NCBI GenBank assembly: GCA_040901465.1
Contig: JBBDYN010000028.1
Span: forward strand, 322,133-386,132
DNA length: 64,000 bases
Source: JAUSIF01 sp040901465
GTDB lineage: Bacteria > Pseudomonadota > Alphaproteobacteria > Rhizobiales > Xanthobacteraceae
Reading direction: 5' to 3'
Every line of letters starts with the position of its first letter. The stretch's first letter is position 1. The notes under the pieces were generated by a model. That model worked only from the letters and a program-made list of their open reading frames with translations. It did not search any database and was not told the origin of the DNA. Of this stretch, positions 26,794 to 36,189 are shown in pieces. Position numbers and translations under genes: made by a program.

Positions 26794-28133
26794 ACCGTCT
26801 GCTCATTTGTGTCCTCATGACCGTAGCGCTTTCTGCCGCTTCCAGTGCCGTCAATGCTGCCAAGATCGAACGCATCGTAACGCCGGGCGGCATCGAGATT
26901 TGGCACGTGCGCGACAACATGTTGCCGATGATCTCGCTTGAGTTCGGCTTTGTCGGGGGCGCTTCCCAGGATCCCGCGGACAAGCCGGGCGTCGCCAATC
27001 TGGTTGCCTCATTGCTCGACGAAGGCGCAGGCGATCTTGACGCGCGTGCTTTTCAGGAACGGCTGGAAGAGCGGGCGATCAACATTTCCTTCTCCGCCCA
27101 GCGCGACAGCTTGCGCGGCTCGCTCAAGACACTTGTCGACCATCGCGATCAGGCATTCGACCTGCTGCGCCTTGCTGTGAACGCTCCGCGCTTCGATTCG
27201 AGCGAGGTGGAGCGGGTTCGCGCCGGCGTGCTTGCCGGGCTGCGGCGCCGCACCACCAATCCCGGCGATATAGCCGGCGACCGCTGGTTCGCACGCGCAT
27301 TTCCCAATCACCCCTATGGCCGCCCGGTGCAGGGTACGCTCGAGACGGTCGCGCGCATCGGCATCGACGACCTGCGCGCGTTCCACCGCAATACGATTGC
27401 CCGTTCGAACCTGAAGGTCGCGACCATCGGCGCAATTGATGCGCAAGAGATTGCCGCGTTTGTCGACCGGGTTTTTACCGCACTTCCGCAGGAGCCGCAG
27501 CTCGTTTCCGTGCCCGAGGTAGTGCCGCAGGGCGGCGGCGAGCAGGAAATCGTCGATCTCGACGTGCCGCAGACCGTGATCGCCTTTGGCGGCATAGGTT
27601 TGAAACGTTCCGATCCCGATTTCATTCCCGCCTATGTGCTGAACCATATTCTTGGCGGCGGCAGCTTCTCGTCGCGCCTGTATCGGGAGGTGCGCGAAAA
27701 ACGCGGCCTCGCATATTCGGTCTATAGCTATCTCGCGCCCTACGACCGCGCCGGACTGTTCATGGGCGGGGTGTCGACGCGCAACGATCGCGCCGCCGAA
27801 TCGCTTGCGATCATCCTCGATCAAATCAAGAAGATCGCCGAAGCCGGCCCGACCGCTGAGGAACTGGCCAAGGCGAAAAGCTACCTGATCGGCTCTTTCC
27901 CGCTGCGATTCGATACTTCGGGCAAGATCGCGGGACAGTTGCTTGAGATTCAGCTGGAAAACCTGGGGATCGACTATATCGACCGGCGCAACGGCCTGAT
28001 CGAGGCGGTAACCGCGGATGACGTCCGCCGCGCGGCCGCGCGATTTCTCGCCAATGCACGGCTGCTCGTGACCCTCGTCGGTCGTCCCGATCCCGTCCCC
28101 AACCCGGCCCCGGCAACAGCCGGGCGGGGCTAA
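26790..28133 (+). CDS. M16 family peptidase-like protein, non-catalytic partner
   Basis: The 447-residue paralogue of the preceding gene has a signal peptide (NRLLICVLM to AVNAA). Where the partner has HxxEH it reads SLLDEGAGDL, so zinc cannot be bound in the usual way. The C-terminal half keeps LGGGSFSSRLYREVREKRGLAYSVYS, which in M16 pairs supplies the substrate-binding Arg and Tyr. The start is a GTG overlapping the upstream stop (GTGA), so the two are co-translated. They should form a heterodimer like other bacterial and mitochondrial M16 pairs. Confidence 0.9.
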   Translation: MNRLLICVLMTVALSAASSAVNAAKIERIVTPGGIEIWHVRDNMLPMISLEFGFVGGASQDPADKPGVANLVASLLDEGAGDLDARAFQERLEERAINISFSAQRDSLRGSLKTLVDHRDQAFDLLRLAVNAPRFDSSEVERVRAGVLAGLRRRTTNPGDIAGDRWFARAFPNHPYGRPVQGTLETVARIGIDDLRAFHRNTIARSNLKVATIGAIDAQEIAAFVDRVFTALPQEPQLVSVPEVVPQGGGEQEIVDLDVPQTVIAFGGIGLKRSDPDFIPAYVLNHILGGGSFSSRLYREVREKRGLAYSVYSYLAPYDRAGLFMGGVSTRNDRAAESLAIILDQIKKIAEAGPTAEELAKAKSYLIGSFPLRFDTSGKIAGQLLEIQLENLGIDYIDRRNGLIEAVTADDVRRAAARFLANARLLVTLVGRPDPVPNPAPATAGRG

Positions 28134-28215
28134 CAACCCGGTTTCGCGCTCCCCGGCGACGCTGCTATAAGATGCAGCCGGCTGAATAGATTCCCCTGGG
28201 GAGGGAAGGTATCTG

Positions 28216-29058
28216 ATGCGTAAGAGGCCCGTTCGGCTGCGAAATTCCTACGAAACCGGCCTCGCTTTGGCCTTCGCCGGTGTCGTCATCGCCAGCTGCG
28301 CCACCGTCGAAAGTCCTCTCGGTCCGATCGGCGATGCTTCGGCCCCGGGCACGGCCGCTCGGCCGCAATCGAACGTCGTGACGATCGGCGAAGGCGAGAA
28401 TCAATACACCGCCGCGCGGCAGGTATCGCAGCCGGACATCGACTGTCCATCGGTGACGATCCGCACCGGCGCCGCCGCATGGCAGATTTCCGCCGGCTCC
28501 GGAGCCACGAACGTCCGCTACCAAGGCTCGCTCGGGCAGCTCGCGCGCGAATGTGCAATTCTCGGCGACGTCATGACAATGCGTGTGGGGGTCGAAGGAC
28601 GCCTTCTGGTCGGTCCCAAGGGCGGTCCCGGCAGCGTGAACGTGCCTTTGCGCATCGCGCTCGTTGCCGAAGGACCGCAACCGCGGCCAATCTGGAGCAA
28701 GTTCTATTCGGTGCCGGTCGCGGTTCCGCCCAATGCGAGCCAGGCCATTTTCAGCCAGGTCGAGGACGATCTGACGTTCCCGCTGCCGCCGAACAAGAAG
28801 GTCGACAATTACATCGTTTATGTCGGCTTCGATCCGCAGGGCGCCGCGGCCGCCGGCAAGGGTTCGGCGAAGGCGAAAGCGCCCGCGCCCCCGTCCGCGC
28901 CGAAAGCGTCGTCCACGAAGGCGTCGTCGCCGCCTCCGGCAAAGTCGTCACCGCCGGCAAAGTCGTCGGCGCCCGCCGGCAAGCCACAGCCGCAGTTCGA
29001 GCCGCCGCCGAGCCCACCCCCCGGCGTGTTCGCGCCGCCTCCCGGTCAGGGCGGCTAA
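28216..29058 (+). CDS. Lipoprotein with proline/alanine/lysine-rich C-terminal tail
   Basis: The 280-residue protein of unknown function has an N-terminus RLRNSYETGLALAFAG VVIASC that looks like a lipoprotein leader with the lipid-bearing Cys near residue 31. A folded domain of about 150 residues follows, with two further Cys (DIDCPSV and ARECAIL). From about residue 217 the chain is almost only Pro, Ala, Ser and Lys repeats (KAPAPPSAPKA, SSPPPAKSSPPAKSS) and ends in PPPGQGG. Such a tail could span or bind peptidoglycan. It stands alone, convergent with the F0 operon. Confidence 0.75.
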   Translation: MRKRPVRLRNSYETGLALAFAGVVIASCATVESPLGPIGDASAPGTAARPQSNVVTIGEGENQYTAARQVSQPDIDCPSVTIRTGAAAWQISAGSGATNVRYQGSLGQLARECAILGDVMTMRVGVEGRLLVGPKGGPGSVNVPLRIALVAEGPQPRPIWSKFYSVPVAVPPNASQAIFSQVEDDLTFPLPPNKKVDNYIVYVGFDPQGAAAAGKGSAKAKAPAPPSAPKASSTKASSPPPAKSSPPAKSSAPAGKPQPQFEPPPSPPPGVFAPPPGQGG

Positions 29059-29104
29059 CGCAGTCGTCACGATGAATTTTGCTCGAGGTGGCTGAGCAGC
29101 TCGC

Positions 29105-29590
29105 TCACCCGAGCCGCGACTTCACGTCCTTGATCGACTTGTCGATCAACTCGTCCGCGGTCTTTCCCTTGACCGTCTCAGCGAGCACTTTCTCGGCGGC
29201 GCGAACGGCCGTTTCCGCCGCTGCCGAGCGTACATCCGCGAGCGCCTGTGCTTCGGCCTGCGCGATCTTGGTCTCCGCCATCTTGGTGCGCCGCGCCACG
29301 AATTCTTCCATGCGCTTCTCGGCCTCGGCGGCGAGCTCTGCCGCCTCGGTTTTGGCGTGAGCGATGATCGCCTCGGCCTCGGCCTCGGCTTCGCCGCGCT
29401 TTTTCTTGTATTCGGCCAATACCTTTTCCGCTTCGTCGCGTAGCCGGCGTGCTTCCGCGAGTTCCTGACGGATACGCTCGGAACGCGCATCGAGTGCCGA
29501 TGCGATTGATTTGAACGCCCCGGCCCGCCAAAGCACGCCGAGGAAGATCACGAAGGCTACGCCTACCCAGAATTCCGGATCGTACAACAC
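29105..29590 (-). CDS. atpF: F0 ATP synthase subunit b
   Basis: The 161-residue protein has one N-terminal membrane helix (about 8-25) followed by a long charged helix rich in Ala, Glu and Lys, as in the peripheral stalk. It starts with GTG preceded by GAGGAACAG. As last gene of atpI-B-E-b'-b it matches the order in photosynthetic and rhizobial alphaproteobacteria. The F1 genes are not in the window. Confidence 0.93.
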   Translation of the reverse strand: MLYDPEFWVGVAFVIFLGVLWRAGAFKSIASALDARSERIRQELAEARRLRDEAEKVLAEYKKKRGEAEAEAEAIIAHAKTEAAELAAEAEKRMEEFVARRTKMAETKIAQAEAQALADVRSAAAETAVRAAEKVLAETVKGKTADELIDKSIKDVKSRLG

Positions 29591-29655
29591 GATCTGTTCC
29601 TCATGACGTTTTCAGGCGAAGTGGAAACCGGTTCGCCGTTTGAAAACGCGTTGCA

Positions 29656-30189
29656 TTAATGCAAAGCTGTATCGACCGCGCGCTCGAGCAGCTGCTTGTT
29701 CGGCGCCTCGCCGACGAGCCGCTTGATGATCTCGACTGCGGTGTCTAGTGCGATCCCGCGCACGTTCGCCATCGCCGACTTCTTGGTCGCCTCGATCTGG
29801 CGTTCGGCCTCGGCGAGCTTGGCGTTAAGTGACGCCTCGAGCTTCTTCTTGCGCTCCTCGGCCGCCTTGGCGAATTCGGCACGCGTCGCGCTCGCGATTG
29901 CCTGTGCCCGGGCACGTGCCTCGGCGAGCGCCTTCTCGTAAGCGGCGATCGCGGCCTCGCTCTCGGACTTCAGTCGCTCGGCCGCCGCCAAGTCGCTCTC
30001 GACGCGTCCACGGCGCGCCGCGAAGATCGCGGCGACGCGCGGCAGCGCGAGCCGCGACAACAACACGTAAAGCGCGACGAACGCGATCGCGAGCCAGAAC
30101 AGCTGCGACGCGAACGTTTCCGGGTTGAAGGGCGGGAAGGGGGCCTTGGCCCCACCGTGCGCTTCGGTGCCGGTCTTGGTTTCGGCCAT
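29656..30189 (-). CDS. atpG: F0 ATP synthase subunit b'
   Basis: The 177-residue second b-type subunit begins with a variable N-terminus (AETKTGTEAHGGAK). A membrane helix follows at about 27-47 (LFWLAIAFVALYVLLS) and then a long coiled coil. It pairs with subunit b to form a heterodimeric stalk, an arrangement found in alphaproteobacteria and chloroplast-type enzymes. It lies between atpE and atpF, 16 bases after atpE. Confidence 0.9.
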   Translation of the reverse strand: MAETKTGTEAHGGAKAPFPPFNPETFASQLFWLAIAFVALYVLLSRLALPRVAAIFAARRGRVESDLAAAERLKSESEAAIAAYEKALAEARARAQAIASATRAEFAKAAEERKKKLEASLNAKLAEAERQIEATKKSAMANVRGIALDTAVEIIKRLVGEAPNKQLLERAVDTALH

Positions 30190-30205
30190 TGCCCGGTCGT
30201 CCGGC

Positions 30206-30433
30206 TCAGAGCGCGAAAAGGAGCAGCAGCGCGATCAGGAGCGAGAAGATGCCGAGCGCCTCGGTCACGGCAAACCCGAAGATGAGGTTACCGAACTGCG
30301 CCTGTGCTGCCGACGGATTACGCAGCGCGGCCGCGAGATAGTGCCCGAAGATCGAGCCCACGCCGACGCCGGCGCCGCCCATTCCGATGCAGGCAATACC
30401 CGCACCAATGTATTTTGCGGCGATCGGATCCAT
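30206..30433 (-). CDS. atpE: F0 ATP synthase subunit c
   Basis: The 75-residue proteolipid folds as a helical hairpin forming the rotor ring. Visible features are the glycine-rich first helix (GAGIACIGMGGAGVGVG), the polar loop RNPSAAQAQ and the proton-carrying Glu in FAVTEALGIFSLL. It starts with ATG at 30433 after an AGGGAGTCTTCCTC-type Shine-Dalgarno; an upstream in-frame extension is not needed. Confidence 0.96.
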   Translation of the reverse strand: MDPIAAKYIGAGIACIGMGGAGVGVGSIFGHYLAAALRNPSAAQAQFGNLIFGFAVTEALGIFSLLIALLLLFAL

Positions 30434-30473
30434 GAGGAAGACTCCCTTTCTCGATGTTGGTGGTTGGATAGGG

Positions 30474-31226
30474 CTAATGGCCCGGATGAAGCGCATCGTT
30501 GAGATAGATGCAAGTGAGGATGGCAAAGACGTAGGCCTGCAGGAACGCCACCAGGAATTCGAGCGCGGTGAGTGCGACCGTCAACGCGAGCGGCAGGATC
30601 GCGCCAACCCAGCCGACGAAGCCGAAGCCGCTCAGCATCACGACGAAGCCAGCGAACACCTTGAGCGTAATGTGGCCGGCCAGCATATTCGCGAACAACC
30701 GCACGCTATGGGAGATCGGCCGCGACAGGAACGACATCACCTCGATCAACACGATCAAGGGCATGATGTAGATCGGGATCCCGCTCGGTATGAACAGCCT
30801 GAAGAAGCGCAGGCCGTTTTTGTAGAGGCCGTAGCCGATCACGGTGAAGAACACGAGCAACGCGAGCACGGCCGTGACGGCGATGTGGCTCGTGACCGTG
30901 AAGAAGCCCGGGATCATCCCGAACATGTTGAGCACGAGGATGAAGCTGAACAGCGAGAACACGAACGGGAAAAAGCGCATGCCTTCTTCGCCCGCGGACT
31001 GCCGGACCATATCGGCGATGAATTCGTAGGCGATCTCGGCGACCGACTGCACGCGGCCGGGCACGAGCGCGCGGCCGGCGGTGGCGAGCACGAGCCCACC
31101 CGCGGTGACCGCGACCGCCGCGAGCATGAAGGCCGCCGAATTCGTGAACGCGATCTCGACCCCGCCGATCTCGCCGAGCGTCGCGATGTTTTTGATCTGG
31201 AATTGATGGATCGGGTCGGCGGCCAT
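30474..31226 (-). CDS. atpB: F0 ATP synthase subunit a
   Basis: The 250-residue polytopic subunit provides the proton half-channels. The essential Arg is in PISHSVRLFANMLAGH, and the last helices carry FLVAFLQAYVFAILTCIYL. It starts with ATG at 31226; a TTG six codons upstream is possible. It follows atpI and precedes atpE. Confidence 0.95.
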   Translation of the reverse strand: MAADPIHQFQIKNIATLGEIGGVEIAFTNSAAFMLAAVAVTAGGLVLATAGRALVPGRVQSVAEIAYEFIADMVRQSAGEEGMRFFPFVFSLFSFILVLNMFGMIPGFFTVTSHIAVTAVLALLVFFTVIGYGLYKNGLRFFRLFIPSGIPIYIMPLIVLIEVMSFLSRPISHSVRLFANMLAGHITLKVFAGFVVMLSGFGFVGWVGAILPLALTVALTALEFLVAFLQAYVFAILTCIYLNDALHPGH

Positions 31227-31269
31227 CTGTTTCTGTTCCGTCAATCCGTTCGATTCGCTTCGTGTCTTG

Positions 31270-31641
31270 TCACTTCGAATCTTGGCCTTGCTTCGCGATC
31301 AGTCCCGCCGAACGCATGGCATTCAACGTACCGGCGACGAACCCGAGCATCAGGAACACGATCAGCCCCCACGGTGACCAGCCCGTCAGTCGGTCGAAGA
31401 GCCAGCCGAGAAAGCCGCCGACGACGATTCCCGCGATGAATTCGCTCGACAGCCGCAACGCGCGAGCGAGGTTCGCAGGATTTCCCGCCGGACCCGCCGG
31501 CGCTTCTTCCTCGCGGTCGCGCGGCTTCGGGGAGAGGGCGCCCAACCGTTCGCCGAGCCGACGCAGCCGCGCGTTCAGCGCGGCCTCTTCAGCATCGCGT
31601 GCCCGCCGGCTCCGATCGTCCGGTAGGCGGTCAGCCGCCAT
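31270..31641 (-). CDS. atpI: ATP synthase accessory protein AtpI
   Basis: The 123-residue small protein has a charged N-terminal half (about 1-65) and two membrane helices: EFIAGIVVGGFLGWLFDR, then a Trp-containing turn and GLIVFLMLGFVAG. AtpI proteins help assemble the c-ring or supply magnesium, and are often not essential. It is the first gene of the F0 operon. Confidence 0.88.
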   Translation of the reverse strand: MAADRLPDDRSRRARDAEEAALNARLRRLGERLGALSPKPRDREEEAPAGPAGNPANLARALRLSSEFIAGIVVGGFLGWLFDRLTGWSPWGLIVFLMLGFVAGTLNAMRSAGLIAKQGQDSK

Positions 31642-31810
31642 CGTGAACCCTTCGCACTACGGAAACGGCCTGCCGCCGGGGCAAGCCGCGCGCGCAAAGT
31701 AGAGACGGGGGGTAGGCGAGTCAAGGATCGGCGCGGTTGAGTTCGCAACTAACACACTGAAACGACGAGATAAAGTTGGAGGCAGCCTGTGTCCGAATAT
31801 CGCGCTGGCC

Positions 31811-31872
31811 ACGTCATCCTGAGGAGCAACCCCGGCCGAGCGAAGCGAGAGCCGGGGGAGCCTCTAAGGGTG
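31811..31872. repeat. Palindromic repeat, copy G (family 1, short form)
   Basis: The ends GTCATCCT and AGGGTGAC are imperfect complements, with an internal CCCCGGCC...GAGCCGGGGG pair. It lies in the 244-base gap between the smc stop and atpI, the rest of which shows nothing recognisable. Confidence 0.65.
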
Positions 31873-31885
31873 ACGGCAAGAGCGC

Positions 31886-34800
31886 TCAGCTCGCTTCGCG
31901 GAATTGCTGCGCCGTCTCGAGGCTGACCGAGACAAGCTGCGACACGCCTTGCTCGGCCATCGTCACACCGTAGAGGCGATGCACCCGGCTCATGGTGATG
32001 GGGTTGTGCGTCACCACCATGAAGCGCGTGTTCGTAAGGCGCGTCATCTCGTCGAGCAGACCGCAGAACCGCTCCACGTTGTTGTCGTCGAGCGGCGCGT
32101 CCACCTCGTCCAGCACGCACACCGGAGCCGGATTGGTCAGGAACACGGCGAAGATGAGCGAGAGCGCGGTCAGCGCCTGTTCGCCGCCCGAGAGCAGTGA
32201 GAGCGTCTGCGGTTTCTTGCCCGGCGGCCGCGCGATAATGTCGAGCCCGGCTTCCAGCGGGTCTTCGGAGTTCTCGGAATTGGTGAGGATCAGCTCCGCC
32301 GCGCCGCCCGCGAACAGGCCGGTGAACAGCTTCTTGAAATGCCCGTTCACCACCTCGAAAGAGGCGATGAGACGCGCACGCGCCTCGCGGTCGAGATTGG
32401 AAATGCCATGGCGCAGCCGCTTGATCGCTTCGATCAGGTCGTCGCGCTCGGTCGCGAGATTATTATGCTGCGTCTCGACCTCCCGCAGTTCCTCTTCAGC
32501 GCGCAAATTGACGCCGCCGAGCCGCTCGCGCGTTTCGTTGAGCCGCTCCACTTCCGCTTCGACGGCGGCGACGTCCACCGACTTCGGATCTCGACCGATC
32601 ACTTCGTTGACGCGAGCGGGATCGGGCGGACCGCCGAGCGCCTCGGTGATTTCGCGCACGAGACCCGTGCGGCGCTCGCGTGCCCCTTCGAGCCGCGCTT
32701 CGGCGCGCGCCGATTCCTCACGCGCGCCAGATAGCCCATCCTGCGCCGTGCGTGCGGCGCGTTCCGCATCGGCGAGCGAAGCTTCCGCCTTGGCAAGGTG
32801 GTCGCCCGCTTGCTTGCGGAGGTCCTCCGCCTCGGCAATTTTCGACATCAAATCCTGACGCTGCGTTGCGAAGGCCGCGGGCGCCTCCTCGAGGCCGGCG
32901 CGCTCCGTGCGCGTCTCGGCGAGCCGCTGTTCGATCGCCTTGAGCCGCGTCGCCGCACCTTCCTCGCGCTCGTGCCAGGCCGCGCGTTCCGCGCTGATCG
33001 AGGTGAGCCGGTGTGCACGCGCGGAACGCTCGCGCTCGACGCCTTCCACCTCGGCCTTTGCTGCCGCGAGCGAAGCGCGATCCTGCGCAAGAACCTTGCG
33101 CGTTTCTTCCAGCCCGCCTTCGAGCGTCGGCGTTTCCGGCAACGCTCCGCGCGCCGCGTCGGACTCGGTCCGCGCCGCGATCGCTTCGTCGCGCCCGGAA
33201 GAGAGTCGAGCGCGCGCTTCGACGAGCGCCGACTGTCGCGTCAGCCGGTCGCCCGCCTTGCGCTCGGCCACCGACAGCGTCTCGCGCGCAGCGTCGAAGG
33301 CCGTATGCGCCGTACGGTAATTGCCGCGCGCTTCGGCTTCGGCCGCCTCAGCTGCGTGGAATTCTTCTTCTGCCTTGGTCGCAGCCTCGGCAACCTTGGC
33401 GACTTGCGCGCGTGCGGCCTCGATCTCGCGGTCGAGCTCGCCGAGCCGGTTACGCGCGGCAAGCCTGCGGCCCGCCGCGGTCGGCGCTTCGGCGGTGACG
33501 GTGAAGCCGTCCCAGCGCCAGAGATCCCCTTCGCGCGAGACGAGCCGCTGGCCCGGACGAAGCTGCGCTGCAAGCCGCTTGGCGTCGGCGCGGGCAACGA
33601 TACCGATCTGTGCCAGTCGGCGCGCGAGTGCGGCCGGCGCCTTCACGTGCGCGGAAAGCGGCTCCGCGCCGCCGGGGAGCGCGGGATCGCCGGCAACTTC
33701 GGCGCCGCCCCAGTGCATGGGCGAGGCCGCATCGGTCGGCGCATCGAGGTCATCGCCGAGTGCCGCGCCGAGCGCGGTCTCAAAGCCTTGATCGACGCTG
33801 ATCGTGTCGAGCACCGGAGGCCAGAGCTTCTTCTTTTCGACGTCGAGCACCTTGGCGAGCGTGCGCGCCTCGGTTTCGAGCCGGTGCAGTTGCTGCTCGG
33901 CCTGGGCGAACGGGCGGCGCGCCACGTCGAGTGCTTGCGCGGCGGCCGAGCGCGCAGCTTCCGCGCGCAATGCACGCGCGTCGGCAGCACCAAGCGCTTC
34001 CTGCGCGCGGGCGCTTTCCGCGCTGAGCTGCGCGAGATCGCTGTCCGCCGTATCCTGCAAGTTCTTGGCTTCGCGATCGATTTCCTCGATCTCGCGCTCG
34101 AACCGGGCGATACGCTCGGCCGACTCGCCGATCGTACGCTCGATTTGCCCGCGCTGCGCGGATAGGTCGGCGAGCGCCGTCGTCGCTTCTGCGAACGCCT
34201 GTTCGCTGCGCGCGAGCGCCGCTTCCGCCACGTCGAGCCGCTCCCGCGCGGCCGCTTCAGTGCTTTCGCTCGCTTGCGTATCGGCGGTGAGCGCCTGCTC
34301 TTCCGTCGCGAGGCGCGAAAGCACTTCATGCGCGTCGGCGGCGAGCGCCCGTTCGCGCTCCATGTCCTGTGAAAGCTGGGCGAGCCGCCGCTCTAGTTCC
34401 TCGGTGCGCGCCTTGGCGCGCGCTTCCTCGCGCTCGAGATCCGTGCGCGCCGCCGTCAGCCGTTGTAGCGCCGCGGCGCTGGCGGTAGACGCGTCCCGCA
34501 GCGGTCCGAGCCGCTCCGACATTTCGCTGCGCGCGCGGCCGGCCTCGCCGTGCGCGCGCGTGCGCTCGGCCACCATGCGCACCGCAAGATCGAGCGCGCG
34601 CTCGGCTTCGGCGACCGCGGTTTCCGCCTCGCGCCAGCGAAGTGCCGCGAGCACCGCTTGTTGCTTGCGGATTTCCGCCGACACCGTCTTGTAGCGTGCG
34701 GCCTGGCGCGCCTGGCGCTTCAGCCCGTCCATCTGGCTCGCGATCTGGGTGATCACGTCCTCGACGCGCTGGAGATTCTGTTCCGCACCCTTGAGGCGCG

Positions 34801-35341
34801 TTTCGGCCTCGTGCTTGCGCTGATGCAGGCCGGCGATGCCGGCGGCTTCCTCGAGGATGCGGCGGCGCTGCTCGGGCTTTGCGTTGATGATTTCGCCGAT
34901 CTGGCCCTGGCGCACGAGCGCCGGCGAGCGCGAGCCAGAGGAGGCGTCGGCGAACAGCAATTGCACGTCGCGCGCGCGCACCTCGCGGCCATTGACGCGA
35001 TAGGCCGACCCCGCCTCGCGCTCGATCCGGCGCGAGATTTCCAGCATGTCCTCGTTGAGGCCGGCCGGCGCCGTATGATCGGCATTGTCGATCGTCAGCA
35101 CCACCTCGGCCATGTTGCGCGCGGGCCGGATGTTGGTGCCGGCGAAAATCACCTCGTCCATGTTGGGCGCGCGCATCGCCTTGTGCGAGCTCTCGCCCAT
35201 GACCCAGCGCAGCGCCTCGACGAGGTTCGATTTGCCGCACCCGTTCGGCCCGACGATGCCGGTCAATCCCGGCTCGATCAGGAACTCGGACGGCTCGACG
35301 AAGGATTTGAAACCGATCAGCCGCAGACGGGTGAATTGCAT
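31886..35341 (-). CDS. smc: Chromosome segregation ATPase SMC
   Basis: The 1151-residue condensin subunit has an N-terminal ATP-binding half with Walker A GPNGCGKSN (31-39), a first coiled coil (about 170-490), a hinge region around residues 500-640, and a second coiled coil. The C-terminal half has signature LLSGGEQALTALSL and Walker B VCVLDEVDAPLDD. The ATG at 35341 is preferred over a GTG two codons upstream. In related genomes smc lies beside the dsbA-like, DUF721 and mutY genes; here two extra genes intervene. Confidence 0.97.
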   Translation of the reverse strand: MQFTRLRLIGFKSFVEPSEFLIEPGLTGIVGPNGCGKSNLVEALRWVMGESSHKAMRAPNMDEVIFAGTNIRPARNMAEVVLTIDNADHTAPAGLNEDMLEISRRIEREAGSAYRVNGREVRARDVQLLFADASSGSRSPALVRQGQIGEIINAKPEQRRRILEEAAGIAGLHQRKHEAETRLKGAEQNLQRVEDVITQIASQMDGLKRQARQAARYKTVSAEIRKQQAVLAALRWREAETAVAEAERALDLAVRMVAERTRAHGEAGRARSEMSERLGPLRDASTASAAALQRLTAARTDLEREEARAKARTEELERRLAQLSQDMERERALAADAHEVLSRLATEEQALTADTQASESTEAAARERLDVAEAALARSEQAFAEATTALADLSAQRGQIERTIGESAERIARFEREIEEIDREAKNLQDTADSDLAQLSAESARAQEALGAADARALRAEAARSAAAQALDVARRPFAQAEQQLHRLETEARTLAKVLDVEKKKLWPPVLDTISVDQGFETALGAALGDDLDAPTDAASPMHWGGAEVAGDPALPGGAEPLSAHVKAPAALARRLAQIGIVARADAKRLAAQLRPGQRLVSREGDLWRWDGFTVTAEAPTAAGRRLAARNRLGELDREIEAARAQVAKVAEAATKAEEEFHAAEAAEAEARGNYRTAHTAFDAARETLSVAERKAGDRLTRQSALVEARARLSSGRDEAIAARTESDAARGALPETPTLEGGLEETRKVLAQDRASLAAAKAEVEGVERERSARAHRLTSISAERAAWHEREEGAATRLKAIEQRLAETRTERAGLEEAPAAFATQRQDLMSKIAEAEDLRKQAGDHLAKAEASLADAERAARTAQDGLSGAREESARAEARLEGARERRTGLVREITEALGGPPDPARVNEVIGRDPKSVDVAAVEAEVERLNETRERLGGVNLRAEEELREVETQHNNLATERDDLIEAIKRLRHGISNLDREARARLIASFEVVNGHFKKLFTGLFAGGAAELILTNSENSEDPLEAGLDIIARPPGKKPQTLSLLSGGEQALTALSLIFAVFLTNPAPVCVLDEVDAPLDDNNVERFCGLLDEMTRLTNTRFMVVTHNPITMSRVHRLYGVTMAEQGVSQLVSVSLETAQQFREAS

Positions 35342-35545
35342 GGACACGCCTTTACGCGCTCACGCGAAGGCGCGCGTGATTCGCTCGAACCCCAAGATGC
35401 GTTGCCGGGCGGCGCCTCGCAAGTGCCGGAAGGCAACGCCCGTAGGCCGAAAATCGCCTTGAATGCCAATCGATTATCGGTTCCCGGCACGCGATTCAAT
35501 GAGCCTGGAGGTCGCAGCGGGACGAGCTCCCGGACTTCCGGCGCC

Positions 35546-35923
35546 TCATCCGCGTATGGCCACCACGACGCAGCACATTGCCCAGAACAGCGGGAACTCG
35601 GCGCCGTTCAATTTCGTCCGCCACGTGCCGTCGATGAACCGATAGAGGCCGTAGGCCGCGACCAGCAGGAATACCGCCGCGAGCAGGGCGGCGTACCGAG
35701 TGTAAATGTCGAAGACGAGGCCGATCGTCACCACGGTCTCCGTCACGATGGCCGCGTAGAGCCACGCTTGCGGCGGACGAAATCCCGTCTTCGCGAAGAA
35801 GTCGAGCGCGAATTGCCGGCCGGTGAATTTCCCGATCAGGTGCGGAATGAACCAAAGTCCGCATCCGATCCGGAGCACATCGAATGCGTTCAGCGAAGCG
35901 AGATTTTGGTAGAGGCTGGACAT
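35546..35923 (-). CDS. DoxX-family small membrane protein
   Basis: The 125-residue protein has four predicted membrane helices, starting after SSLYQNLASLNAFDVLRI and ending in the Trp-rich LFWAMCCVVVAIRG. The pattern fits the DoxX family of quinol- or thiol-linked membrane proteins. It is divergent from the CocE-like hydrolase gene. Its ATG (35923) lacks a strong Shine-Dalgarno, and the frame is open further upstream. Confidence 0.7.
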   Translation of the reverse strand: MSSLYQNLASLNAFDVLRIGCGLWFIPHLIGKFTGRQFALDFFAKTGFRPPQAWLYAAIVTETVVTIGLVFDIYTRYAALLAAVFLLVAAYGLYRFIDGTWRTKLNGAEFPLFWAMCCVVVAIRG

Positions 35924-36189
35924 TTCAAAGTGCAAAGGCCCGATGTGGCGGCCAGAGCACGATCGGACTCCTCCCCGTGACAACGCCTTTGCGGGCGATG
36001 CCTGCGTGCAATCAGTTTATCGGTTTGGCGCGCGGCTTCAATGACAGCGCTTGCTCCGAGGCGCGCCACCGCACAAAAAATATGATAACAAGCACTGTCA
36101 GGATCGGCACACGGCGGCGCGCATGCACGCGATCCATGCACGCAAGGCGAGTAGACGGCCGCCCAATCTACTTAGGGAGCGAAGCGATC

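Noticed and set aside
34550..35980. A 476-codon plus-strand frame
   Set aside because: It covers the 5' part of smc and the DoxX gene in antisense and has no recognisable protein features.
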